A DNA stretch of 64,000 nt from Agelas oroides (taxonomy: Eukaryota > Porifera > Demospongiae > Agelasida > Agelasidae). Positions 12,230 through 24,600 of the stretch are shown here, piece after piece (position 1 is the first letter of the stretch; each line of letters starts with the position of its first letter). Position numbers and translations under genes: made by a program. A model generated the notes under the pieces. That model was not told the DNA's origin, ran no database searches, and saw only the letters and a list, made by a program, of their open reading frames with translations. Where the stretch lies: contig OX422202.1 of assembly GCA_949130485.1 (NCBI GenBank), positions 4,557,292 to 4,621,291 on the forward strand, in the 5' to 3' direction.

Positions 12230-13670
12230 ATTTGTCAAAGGTCGAAGTACACAGAGAGTGGGGCATAACGCATATGCGTCTAAAGTGGTTCCAAATGTTA
12301 ATAATATGTTTAATTGTTAACAATGTGTTAATCACTTTCAGTGAGCAAGATAATATTTGGACAAACATTGAAGTTGAAGAGGTTAATGCGAAGTTCAGGG
12401 AGATAATGTGTACTCCTGCTTCTATGTCATCTATGACCTTGACAGTGCTTTTGACACTGAAATTCTGCATGTTGCTTGAAGAGCTTTTTCATGCAGGGAT
12501 GAAGGGAAAGTGCTGGAGACTCATCCGACAATGGTACTGTGACCTCATCAGTCAAGTGAAATTGGAAAACTTGCTATCAAAGTTCTTCATCAGCTGAGGA
12601 ATCCGCCAAGGGTCTGTGCTTTCACCAATTATCTTCAACCTTGTGATGGACCCACTCTGAGACAAAGACACCTGGGTTTAAGTGTAAATGGCCTCTTCCT
12701 TGGGGCCTTTGCCCATGCTGACAACATTCGGACCAGTGCCGCTAATATTGAGGATGGTATATTGACCAAGTCCTCACTGTTAGTTCTTTCACCAAGTCCA
12801 GGGGCCTTTGCCTCGGTCCAGAAAATGTAGTTTACTCACGTCAAGTAAGAAACAAGTTCCCTTCATCCAGTGTTACAATTGGTGAGACCTGCCTCTCAGT
12901 CGTACAATCAGTGAAATGTCTTGGTGTCTGGTGGGATTCTGCTCCCTCCAGCAAAAAGTCAGTTACTGAACAGATCCATAAAGCATGTGCTGCTTTCTTC
13001 TTGCATGGTCAACTGGGTACCTTCCATGGTTTATTAAATCCCCTTTCATCTCACAGTATAGTGGAATACTGTGTTCTCCCAGTTCTCATGTACAGCTCAA
13101 TCATGGGTGCTATATACTGCACTTCTGGGGACCCTAGAATCCTTCCAAGCAGAACTTGGGAAACTCACATCCCTCTCCTAGTTCTAAACTGGCCATCCAT
13201 GATTGTGTGCCAGGATTCTATGCAGCAAGCTGTCCTTCCTACACAGAGTCTGCCATGATGCAAATGCATCAGTCCCCAAGTCTTCAACTCCACTGCAACA
13301 TCCGATGTGACATCAATGAGCCTAGTCAAGCAGTGCAAATTCCTCGAGTCAAAACTAGGTACTGAGTTTATCAGTGAAGTTCTCAGACTCAGTCAGCCAG
13401 ATTTGTCACTGAGAGACCTGAAGGAACGTGTTGTTAAAGCAGACCGAATTAGGACCCTCGAAATGTCGGAAAACTATCCATCTCTGCAATTTGCACTCAA
13501 CGTTGCCAAGGAAAATGCATGGATGAAGTTCTGGGATGTTGCACTCGAGCATGCTCTCAAAGGTGCCAGTATATCCTCAAACTACTCTGCTTGATGACTG
13601 TCTTTGGATACAGAAACTGCCCTGCAAGTAACTGCCCATACATTGTTCGTTTTCCAGCACAATACAGCTT
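12230..13670 (+). pseudogene. Decayed LINE-type reverse transcriptase
   Basis: Pieces of one RT are spread over several frames. About 12480-12660 gives a fingers/palm stretch: MKGKCWRLIRQWY, then after a stop GIRQGSVLSPIIFNLVMDPL, matching the RT motif B region. 12911-13258 gives KCLGVWWDSAPSSKKSV and SIVEYCVLPVLMYSS, typical of the thumb of non-LTR retrotransposons. 13307-13594 gives SLVKQCKFLESKLGTEF and WMKFWDVALEHALKGAS, the usual C-terminal tail. Stops and frameshifts separate the blocks, and the catalytic YxDD-type box is not readable. This is a dead copy in the same strand as the flanking genes. Confidence 0.7.
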
Positions 13671-13890
13671 TCTTCACAGCTGGGCTGGCTTTGGGTGAAG
13701 TGACGATACAAAGGTCAATTCAGTAGTCCCTGGCAGCTAAGTTCACATTTGGGGTGGGCGCTTGCACAGAGATGGTTGAACCATTCAAACACCTCCTCTG
13801 TGGAACCACCCATCCTCTTTTTGGTGCTTGAGTTTTGAGCGCCAATGGGCACTTGCCCGGGACAATATGGTGCTGCGCCCACCAGAAGTA

Positions 13891-14155
13891 CAGTGGAACC
13901 TCCTACACCCTTGAGACCAAAATAACTGTCCTGATTAGTGAGGTGTCCTTAACTAATTGCATAAGGCAGCCTGAGAGGCAGCTGCCCAGTTCATCTTACA
14001 ACCACAATACAATGACAACCCTCAGAACATCTGTGAAGAAGTCATTACAAATGCTCCTCAAAGTTGCAGTAAGGAATTTCCATGCAAGCAGGTGCTTCCC
14101 TCACAGATGTTCTGTGGGTCTCAGATTGCCTGCCTTATGCAATTTGTCTCAATGA
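13891..14155. mobile_element. Partial pogo-like element end with internal hairpins
   Basis: CAGTGGAACCTCCTACACCC resembles the terminus of the 8173 element. Inside, ATTGCATAAGGCAG pairs with CTGCCTTATGCAAT, and CAGAACATCTGTGA pairs with TCACAGATGTTCTG. The other end is not found. Confidence 0.4.
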
Positions 14156-15247
14156 ACCACTCATAACTACCATCTCGCTAGCTAGTCTGTAACCAGGGTA
14201 ACCACTCTGTGGTTAAAACAACCAATTTGTTTTCGCAGTGTGGGTGTCACAGCATATGGCCTCCTCCCAGACAGTAGCTCTTGGGGAGCTTCCTTCTTAA
14301 GGATATTATCGCCCCCCCCTGAGATTCTGTCCTAGGACAGAAGCTCCTTTCTTGGTGATAATAAACATTAGCTACATTGATCCTTCAGTTTTGAAAAAAT
14401 AATTATAGTTAACCTGTAGCTGTACCTGTTAGAGCATTCCCCCAGCAGTGCATCAGTGTTGTTTTAGTTTAATGTGCCGACTAGTAGTTTGGTTTCAGTT
14501 TAATTAGGCTACAGATTCAAATTGTTAGTTTAGTTTTAGTTTTAACTACTAAATCTAAAAAGGGTTAGTATCAGTACTTTTAATTCTATTTAACTATCAT
14601 TTTTTGGTGGTTTCAAATTAGTTTTAATTAGACAGCATTAATTTTAGTCTAGTTTTTATTACCAAAACAAACACAGGCCTTATATATATATGCCTGTGTA
14701 TACTAAAATGCATTTTAGTTTTATTATTAGCTAGTTAACTAAAACAACACTGCTATGTATGTATACTGGACATTTCCCAGGAAATGATGTGTACACAATT
14801 AGAACTAGAACATCATGTTATTTCCCAGCTTAAACTCATCACAGCAGGCATTAGAAAATATTTTAGAATGTAATCCCATCTGCTGTGTCTCGCATTCAAT
14901 TTCTCTTCCTAAACAGCTTGCTGATTATTGCTCCCTTTACCACCTATGCTTTTCCTTGCACACAAACCATACAGTTGCAAAGGCAGAACTTGTTGAGCTA
15001 CTCGTTCTTCCCATCATGTTCAAATGCAGGCAGCAAAAAACTTGTGACAAGCTGTTAACATTAATTTCTGACTCACACAAAATAGTTTTCCTTTGATGCT
15101 TTTTGCAAGAGTTTCTGTGATGCGTCATGTGCGATGTGTGTGTGTGTGTGTGTGTGTGCCGTTTGTCAGACAGCTAGCAATGCACATGTCTGGATCCTGT
15201 ATTCCAGATCCAGTTCCAGATCCAATTCCAGCCATCTACATTTCGCG

Positions 15248-15598
15248 TAGCCTCGTTCCCAGGCCATTCCCGCCTCCAGGTTTTGATTTTCAGTATGCAA
15301 GGAGAAAGTCACGTGCGGACGTCAGGTAGGTACTAGGTAGACATAAGGGTGACGTAGACAGACGTGAGGGGGGGCGGTGCCCGACGATGAATCTCGAGGT
15401 CCTTCTTGTAATATAACTTGAGACTGTAACATTCGAAAGACAGCGTCAATACAGCTCATTGTTTGGTAGACTCGAAGCTGATCAACGCAAAACTTGTGAG
15501 TTACAACGATCCACGTCTACCGGACGTCACGCACGTGACTCTTTCTCACAGACCTTCCCCCAAAAACTGGAGGCGGGAATGGCCTGGGAACGAGGCTA
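15248..15598. mobile_element. MITE with perfect 32-bp TIRs, just upstream of CRYL1
   Basis: TAGCCTCGTTCCCAGGCCAT at the left continues for 32 bp and is exactly mirrored at the right (ATGGCCTGGGAACGAGGCTA). The outermost TA may be a duplicated TA target. No coding capacity. It ends 78 bp before the CRYL1 start codon. A second copy (18648-19052) carries the same central block in the opposite orientation. Confidence 0.85.
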
Positions 15599-15676
15599 CA
15601 TTTATGCATTGTCCAGCTGCGAAGGGTGTGGCATGTGAAAAGTGCTGTACACAGCTAATAGCTCATCCAAAAAGAG

Positions 15677-18600
15677 ATGGAGAGCAACAGAAAAGTGGCC
15701 ATCGTTGGAAGGTAGATGTTGGTCTCTGATGAAGTGCATTTACTCGGCTCTTTGATAAAAGACCACCTGTGTGCAGCCTTTGCATCCCTTTCGAGCTGTT
15801 TGTTAAACAGGGATGTTTAAGGAGCTATAAGCGTATGTCTTGCGTGGTGCTTGCACTGTAGATCTCTCTCAGTTAGTCATGTTAACTGTCCGTGGTCAAG
15901 AGTAAATTTCTCGAAATTTCTTGGAAACTAGAATCAGCTAGTAGAGACATACCTACTGTCACACCAACTGTCTATGTGTACTCCAGCCTGTGTTGTTGGT
16001 TATACATAGCTTTTCCATGAAGTGGTTTACAGACTAAATTTTTCATGCATGTAGCTCATTGATGGCTAACTGGCTTCAAAGCTTGTGTGATGAAGCCATA
16101 CTGCCATAGTTTTGTTGCCTTTAATTGACTAAAATGGCCATTTAGTCACACTATGATGTGGCTATTTAATGCATGTGAGTTCATATGTCTGCCTGCTTGA
16201 TTTTCAAGATAAGAAACACAAGATTAAATTGCTTTGGTCTGTTGCAGTGGGATCATTGGAAGGTGCTGGACTTTGGTGAGTTCTGTAGCTGTGTTATCTG
16301 AGGTGATATTATCATACTTCAGAGTAGTGGTCTACTAGCCTCGTTCCCAGACCACCCCCAGATTTTATCTCACAGCCGTGGAGAAAAATCAGGAGAAGGC
16401 CTGGTACCATTACTATGTCACGGACCGGAAATGGTGGACTCGGTTAGTACATAATGCAGACTTGGTTTCGTAATGATGGCAACGTACCCACCCAATGTGC
16501 GGCCAGTACAGCAAGTGATTGAACAGTAAAGTTTGCCTAGATGTTTTGCCAACAGCTATTGGACTTCACAAGTACAAGTCACTAATGAAGGATGTGTAGA
16601 CATAAGTGGATTGGTGGGGGAGCGTAGGTGGTAGATGTTCAAGTGAGCAGCTTGTGCATTCATGTTCAGGGTTGACACATCAATAACAATAACATTTTCT
16701 GTTTCCGAGGTCTCAAAAACTTTATGAATGGCTAGAACGGCAGCCTCACATCCAGATTGGTGTCCTGCACATAATTGGAGGGCACTTGCAGCTGCCTGAA
16801 TGCTGTTACTGATGCCTTTGGCAATTAATTGCTGTTTTGATAATGTGACTAGCTGTTCCACTGACGCAAATTGGTCTTACTTCGGGGCATTTATCTAAAG
16901 CAGTGAGATTGGAGACAAAAAGTGCAGATAGACTTCTGTGGTCTAGATAGCAGGTACACATCCATCTGGCTGTAGCTGCAGGGTATCACATATGTCTACT
17001 GATGGTGTTTTGAAAGAGTTACATACGTATTTCCAAGCAGCAGCATCAAGGCCATGAGGGGCCAGCTTCCCCAACTCTAGATATTCAGTATGCAGTGTTT
17101 TATAGCTGTGGCTCTAGCTGAGGTTTGGTATTCGAGCAATGGGTGTGATGAAACCGTAGACCGTTTGAGCATTTAGAGTTGGCCTCCTTGCAAGAGCAGT
17201 CCTTGCAGTGCCTACTGGTGTTACATCGACAGCAGATTGGCAGCATCCCGTAAGTGCTCTTGAATTCGTTTCCAATTCACCTTCACTGTCACTCTTTGAC
17301 ACAACTCACTTTTTCATACTGCATGTGGACCGAGCCATGATTTGTCACCCTTTCTATTTTGTACTGCTACTTGGGTATGATATGGGTTTATTGTGGGTGT
17401 ATGCACTGGGTCTGTCTGTTAGTCCATTAAATACTAGAATTCAAATTTGTCTCAGCTATTCACGTTGATTGCTGTATCTGTGCTTAGTATGTATTTGAAT
17501 CTTTACATGCAGCTATTTGTTCGAGCAGGGTATTCGGTAGCTCTGTTTGATGTCAGTGATCAACAACTTGAAGGAGCACTGAAGGATATTGAACAGAAAC
17601 TGACTACTTTGCAGGAGGAAGGGCTTTTACGAGAGAAGCAGACTGCCAGCCAATGTCTGAAGAATGTTTCCCTGTCAACCAACTTGCAAGACGCTATTGC
17701 TGGAGCACTATATATCCAGGTCTTGGACTACCTAGATTATAGATAAATGAATGTGATGATCCAATATTTAATACCAGTAACTGCTGAGCATAGAGGAATG
17801 AAGCCATGCTGGCACGGCTTCTTTCCTGACGGAAAGAATTTTCTGGTGTTGATTCCTAATGGAGTTCTGACAGTGGCTGTTGGATGTTGTGACTGAAGCA
17901 TTCAGCACCACCTGTGCAGTAATATAGAAGATTGTGAGGGCTGGTGGTTACCCGGTTGTCTAGCTCAGTGGTTAGAGCACTGTTTAGCTCAAACCATTGA
18001 CCTGGTTTTGGTTCCTGGTGACTGCTACATGTAGCTCTTTACTTTTCTCTTACAGCTGAGACAAGGTGTTCTAAAGTATTTACTCAACTTCTTTTTCTTG
18101 CACACATATTCAACGTAGGAATGTGTACCAGAAAGGGTCTCCCTAAAACAAGAAGTTTTTTCTGACATGGATCAGCATGTTGGTGAGGATGTCATTCTAG
18201 CCAGCTCTACCTCTTGCATATTGCCATCGACGTTCACTGAGAATCTTAAGCACAGGAGCCACTGCTTAGTGGTACATCCCGTATGTTCAGTTCCTCCTCC
18301 ATTACCTGTGTTTCACACAGCAATACATTAAGGTCTATCCTAACTTGTAGGAATCAGTGGAAGTCCAATACATTGTATATTTATATTGTTATTCCTTTCG
18401 CAGTGCAGGCCGTAAGAAGTGAACTTTTTAGTTTAGCCTACCAGCTGTACTCCAAGATGCTGGGTACATTTCTAGGCTTGGTGGTGAAAAATTTTTAATG
18501 ACCACACCAACGAATATGCACTCGGATTGGATGTTGAATGCTTTGTGTATTAACATGCATATATCACGTAACTAATTCTACATCTAACAGTGAGAGAGGG

Positions 18601-21600
18601 TAATTCAGGGCTAGATCCTGAAATATGCCAGGTGATACTGATAATGATAGCCTCGTTCCGCCGTTCCCGCCTCTAGTTTTTGATCGCTTGCAGTATGCAA
18701 AAACGGAGGGGGAAGGCCTGGGAGAAAGAGTCACGTACGTGACGTCAGGTAGACATGAGGGTAGACGTGAGGGGGGGCCGTGCCCGATTGTTGTAACTTA
18801 CAAAGTTTGCGTTGATCAGCCTCGAGTCTACCGAACAATGAGCTGTTTTGACGCTGTCTTTTGAACGTTACAGTCTCAAGTTCTTGGACAAGATATTATA
18901 AGAAGGACCTCGAGATACTTCGTCGGGCACCGCCCCCCCTCACGTCTACCTGACGTCACGCACGTGACTCTTTCTCCCAGGCCTTCCCCCTCCGTTTTGC
19001 ATACTGCAAGCGATCAAAACCTAGAGGTGGGAATGGCTTGGGTACAAGGCTAGATAAAGAGGTGCCAGAGAGGGCACAAACAATTACTGACAATGGCATG
19101 TAAAATCAGATAGACACTTGTAGGCATAATTTCATTAATTATCTAACAACAAGCAGTATTGACACTGCCTTCACCAGTCCTTAGACAGACAGCTCGCTTT
19201 GTCTGGCACTGCCCCAACCTGATGTTACATGTGTGGTGCAATCTTACCCAACCTGTTATTACATGACATCATCCCATGTGGTGCAATCTTACCCAACCTG
19301 TTATTACATGACATCATCCCATGTGGTGCAATCTTACCCAATTTTATATCACAAGTGGATGAAGTACCTAACATTGTGATTAGTTGGTCATAGTGATGGT
19401 TGGTATTTCTAGGGTTAGTGGATAAAATGGTTGCTGCAAGCCTTCAAACAGACATTTCTTCGTGTTCGTGTAATTTTTGGAGTATTGTAGTTTGTCTATG
19501 ACAACTGAAGAGTAATGTTACCGTATTTCTTTTCAGGTCAACCCTCCTCACTATATTCCTCTGGTGGAGATAGTTCCTGCACCGTGGACAAAAGAGTCTG
19601 TTATTGAAAGAACCATGCAGTTGATGAGAGAACTAGGGCAGTCTCCAGTCAAATTAAAGAAAGAGGTGAACGGGTTTATCGTCAACCGGCTCCAGTATGC
19701 CCTTATCATGGAAGCATGGCGGCTTGTTGAGGTAATGGTGTTCCTGTCTAGCCTCGTTCCTAGGTCCTCCCACCATCCAGTTTTTGATTGCTTGCAGTAT
19801 GCAAAAACAGAGGGGGAAGGCCGGGTCCATTTTATCATGTAAATGATGTCAGTGTCTACTAGGTAGAGCAGGGGTCCCCGATTGAAAGAACAAGCTTGAA
19901 GTTTCTGCCCCAAGCGCTGGAGTTTCAAAAGTTCACGAAGCGAAAAACGTACTGCTCCTTGTTCAAAACGAGGAACGTGTGCGCGAAATGCATTCTTTTG
20001 ATCGGGGACTCCAACCCTAGTTCCTGTCTTGAGTGTTCTCAACATGCACATGGCAAATATCTTAGTATAGGACCATTGTAGCCTCATTCCCAGGCTCCAG
20101 CCTCATTCCCAGGCTCAATCCTCATTCCCAGGCTCCAGCCTCATTCCCAGGCTCAATCCTCATTCCCTGGCTCCAGCCTCATTCCCAGGCCTGCCTCATT
20201 CCCAGGCTCAAGCCTCATTACCAGGCCTGCCTCATTCCCAGGCTCCAGCCTCATTACCAGGCCTGCCTCATTTCCAGTCTCCAGCCTCATTCCCAGGCCT
20301 GCCTCATTCCCAGGCTCCAGCCTCATTCCCAGGCTCCAGCCTCATTACCAGGCTCCAGCCTCATTCCCAGGCCTGCCTCATTCCCAGGCTCCAGCCTCAT
20401 TCCCAGGCTCCAGCCTCATTACCAGGCTCCAGCCTCATTACCAGGCTCCAGCCTCATTCCCAGGCTCAAGCCTCATTCCCAGGCTCCAGCCTCATTCCCA
20501 GGTTCCAGCCTCATTCCCAGGTCTGAGTCTGGGAATGAGGCTATGGAACATTGCTTAGGACGAAGAGCTAATGAGTGCTGCAAGGAGCAGGAAGGTGGAT
20601 GTAAGTAGTCTTACCAACATGTTGAGCAACACGTTAGATAACAACTCTGGTTTGGTAGGCTTGTGCTGAATGTGCTTGAAAAGCTTCCCATTTTCTCTGC
20701 TGCAATTCTTCAAAATCTTACCTATTTTGCTTACTAGCTGTACCTATTTTGCTCATTATTGCTCATGCTTTAGCTCAGACTAAGTATAAGTTACCTCCGT
20801 GACCACGTTTCTAGGCTGGCGACAAGCTGGCGATACGAAAATACTCATGGCGATAGAGCTCCTTTCGTTTTCTTGCGAGTTCCGAGTGCTTTAGGGCTTC
20901 AATCAGCTAAGAACGGATGCTACACTGGAACTAGTATCGCCAATTTCCATTTGGTCCTACCATTTTACAATGCCATGCGCGTAGTTACAAGTGATTACGC
21001 AATTTCTCTAGGCAACACCCCTGTTCCACCTGATTTCTTGCCTACTTTTCCGGCATTATGCTGCCTTCTTTAGCTTACCTATTTTTCCGAAATTTATGCC
21101 AGCAGATTAGGCGCAGGTCTACTGTACAGTAGGTCCAGGAAATTTTATGTTAAACCCCTGCCTACTTACTTAGCTTATTGTGCTCAAAACTAATGTGTTT
21201 TGAAAGGAGGATTTTGTGGGTTCTTAGATATATTTACTGAGAGGCCTTTGCTACATGCTGGTCTTTGTCTTGTGTCTATGGTGTACTTGTAGCCAGAGAC
21301 AATGACATTCAGAGGACAATAGGTACACGTAAATGCAATAATTTTTGGTAGTGTAAGGGCTCTGAGCAGGGACCCTGGGTTCATTCTCCGGCGATTGCCG
21401 ACTTTTCATTTTTCTCTACTTTGTCACATGCCATCTACTTATGGGGGCTCAAAACTAATGTGTTCTTGAAAAGATTTTGCTAGTTTTTGGACATGTTTTA
21501 CTGAGAGGCCTTTGCTACATGCTGGTCTTGATCTTGTGTCTACAGTGTACTTGTAGCCATGACATTCAGATAGTATTCTCTCAAGGATCCTCTTGGTTGG

Positions 21601-24600
21601 CTAGTAATCATGATTACCTATATGTGGTTTCTTCAATTCCAACTGGACAGAATATGATCAATTGCCAATGTTTTGACTACAGTACTGTAGTCTTCTTCAG
21701 GGCCCATCTGTACAACACTTGGAATGCAGGTTGTTTAAACACGGAAAATAAGTAAGTGAATTGTTAACAGAGGTGTAACATGCTAAGTAGCGTCTATTGT
21801 AATTGTTCTGTCATCTGCTTCCTGGCATGGTGGCATGGTTCAGGACAAGTTGTCAGCATCCTGTGTCTTTGTTGATCAGTTGGGAGTGTGGGAGGTGAAT
21901 GGGGAGGGACTCTTTGATGAGCAGTGTGGTGTTGTTGGTGGCTTGGCCTACTACACTGGTTTCTTCCCACATTATCAGATGACAGTGGTTGCAGGCACTC
22001 TGCAATAGCCAATTTTTCTGTTTTCTTTGTGTTCTTTGATTTGGTACTGCGTGAAGCTAACTTATTTTCTGTATTTAAGCAACCTGCATTCTGAGTGTTG
22101 TGCAGATGGGCCCTGAAGAAGACACAGCATTGTAGTCAAAATGTTAGCAATTGACAGTACTTTGGTGAAAAAATCTGGTTGGAATTGAAGAAACCATGTA
22201 CTCATTCAGAGTAGTGTATACGATAAATACGTATACCATATAAATGGTATAATTTTTGTTTGACCTATTTGAAATGACTAGAGTGGGTAAAAACGTACCC
22301 CTGCTGAAGAACTTGCCACTATGCATTAATTAGATCATGGTAGTAGTAAATGCTTCAATATGATTGGTCAACAGCAGGTGTTTTAAATCTTGTAGAACAC
22401 CTGTAAATTCTGATAGAATGCTTGTAAATTCTCACAGAACCCCTGTAATGTATTGCTCAGAGCGTGACGCCATTGTTGTGACCTTACATTGTCAGTAGTA
22501 TGTACATGGATTTTGTATAAACAAAATTTTGATGTATGTAAACACAAGTATTATTTTTTGTAAATAATCTTTTTTGCTATTCGGACGTATGCGGAAGTCC
22601 GGTTATTACTCCGTACACCACTTTCCTGAGCAGTTCTGTCTTTGAAATTGGCTGTTTCTCGAGTGAAGACACGCTTTAAGCAGCCGTTTATTGTTCTCAG
22701 TGCGACCATTCCTCACTGAGGTATATCGTAACCTGCACCTGTACTTTCAGAACACAGGTGAGTTATAGTTCAGTTGTCGAGATGTGTTTTGTTTGCTGTG
22801 CAGGGTAGCTAGTCCTAAGGCTCTTTGTGTCCACAGCTTTCCGTCGCTTGTGATGTGGTACTTGCTTCGAAGACTCACGACATTAACAACAATAATTTGT
22901 TTTTATAAATCTGCAGATTGCTGTTGCATGCAAACAATAAATACGTGGTACAAACAGTGCAGGTACATGATAGCCATTGAAGTTGAACTTTGAACTGTCT
23001 TTCTTTTACACTTTGAGCCGCTGAATTAAGCTAGTCCAGTGGTCTGTTAGTGTAGTGATGCAGCACCTGCGGTTTTCTTCTGTCTGTGTTGGCACCACAG
23101 CCTAACATAGTAGTACCTAGTAAGTGTGCAGACGATTTCGTGTCAGCTGTGTCTTCGTTGCAGTGCATGGTCTGGCGGTGTTCGGTTGCACATACTGAAG
23201 TGGAGCTCGTTAGTGGGTATGGAAGTTTGCAGAACCCAGAAGTACTATCCTGGGCTTAGTGTGCCATTGAGTGTGAGGTTGGCGGGGGACAATATCGCCG
23301 TTCAACTTTGTCGCTGTTGACATCGAGCTGTTTGAGCACTGAATCACTGAACAGTTCGCTAATATCCATCGACTTTGCGTCGTATTTATAGCTATTGCTG
23401 TACTCTAAATAAGTTAGACGCCTTGACCAATGGGAATTACGTGATTTATAGAAACCCTCGGGCCCTTAGCAGCACCCTTGCTACACTCGGGACGCTACAG
23501 CCTGGGGCCCTCGGGTTTCTAAATATCGCCTAGTTCCCTTGCCCTCGGTGTTTAACTATTTTTTACATTTGTTGGTCGCATTCATAGATGCCATCATTTA
23601 TTGTCATGAGTAACATATCGTATGGTGAGAAATTTTTGTGAGCCAAAATTTTTGTTGTTTTTGTGGATTTGTCTCGGACCACAAAAACTTTACCCACAAA
23701 AATGATACTTTTATTTTAGTAGCATGGGCAAGTTATAGCTAAACTTATCCTTCTAGCTAAACTATCCCTCTGTAGCCATTTAAGCTACTATGGAATAGGC
23801 AGTTGACCAGACCTATTTTTCCGGCGGGCACGAAAAATGTGGTCTGGGAACGAGACTACCATCTAAGCTCCTTAATGTGGAAGAAAGAAGCGTGCTGTAA
23901 GAACCGGCGACATTCAGTGATGGCCACAATGGCAATCTGCTTTTCAAACTCAACGCTGTTCTCGGGTTGTCTGTTGCAGGAATGCCTGTCACCAACAGTA
24001 GCATTATGGCACACTGTTTGTTTCAAAATTACTGCAATTGTCTTTTGACGGATAATTAAGTTGTTAATTAAGGATTGAATGGTTGCAACGCAGATCGAAT
24101 GGTTTTGCAACGTGATTTGAATGGTTTGGCAACACTGATTGAATGGTTTTGTAATACAGATTGTCTGAATGGTTTTGCAACAAGAATACAAAGTTCAAAG
24201 TACAATGTGCATACAATTTGCATGCACACAAGCAGTATTGACCCCCTCCCTGGCCCATCATACATTCACTGGTACACAGGAGCAGAGGTAGCACTTGCGT
24301 GCTCCCATACATAAAGTATCAAATCTTGGGAGTTGATCAAAGAAAGCTTTCTGGTAGATCTGTTATGACAACAGTTCATCCCTGCTTAAACCCGAAGTGA
24401 AACTTGACAGGAGATATCAGTTTTCATTGGATGTACTTGTGTATGAGAGCATGCATGTCCTACCTCTGCTAAGCCAGGTTGGTGCGAAAGCTAGGCTGTG
24501 GAATCTGGAGTGGACTTGTGGACTGGAATTATAGACTGATATCCAGACTGAGTTTTAGATCGGTGTGGAACTCATGAGTAGTAGTGCCTCACTATCTAGA

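Noticed and set aside
17953..18030. A genuine tRNA gene
   Set aside because: A box is good, but the acceptor stem does not pair and the B box is diverged; a SINE fits better.
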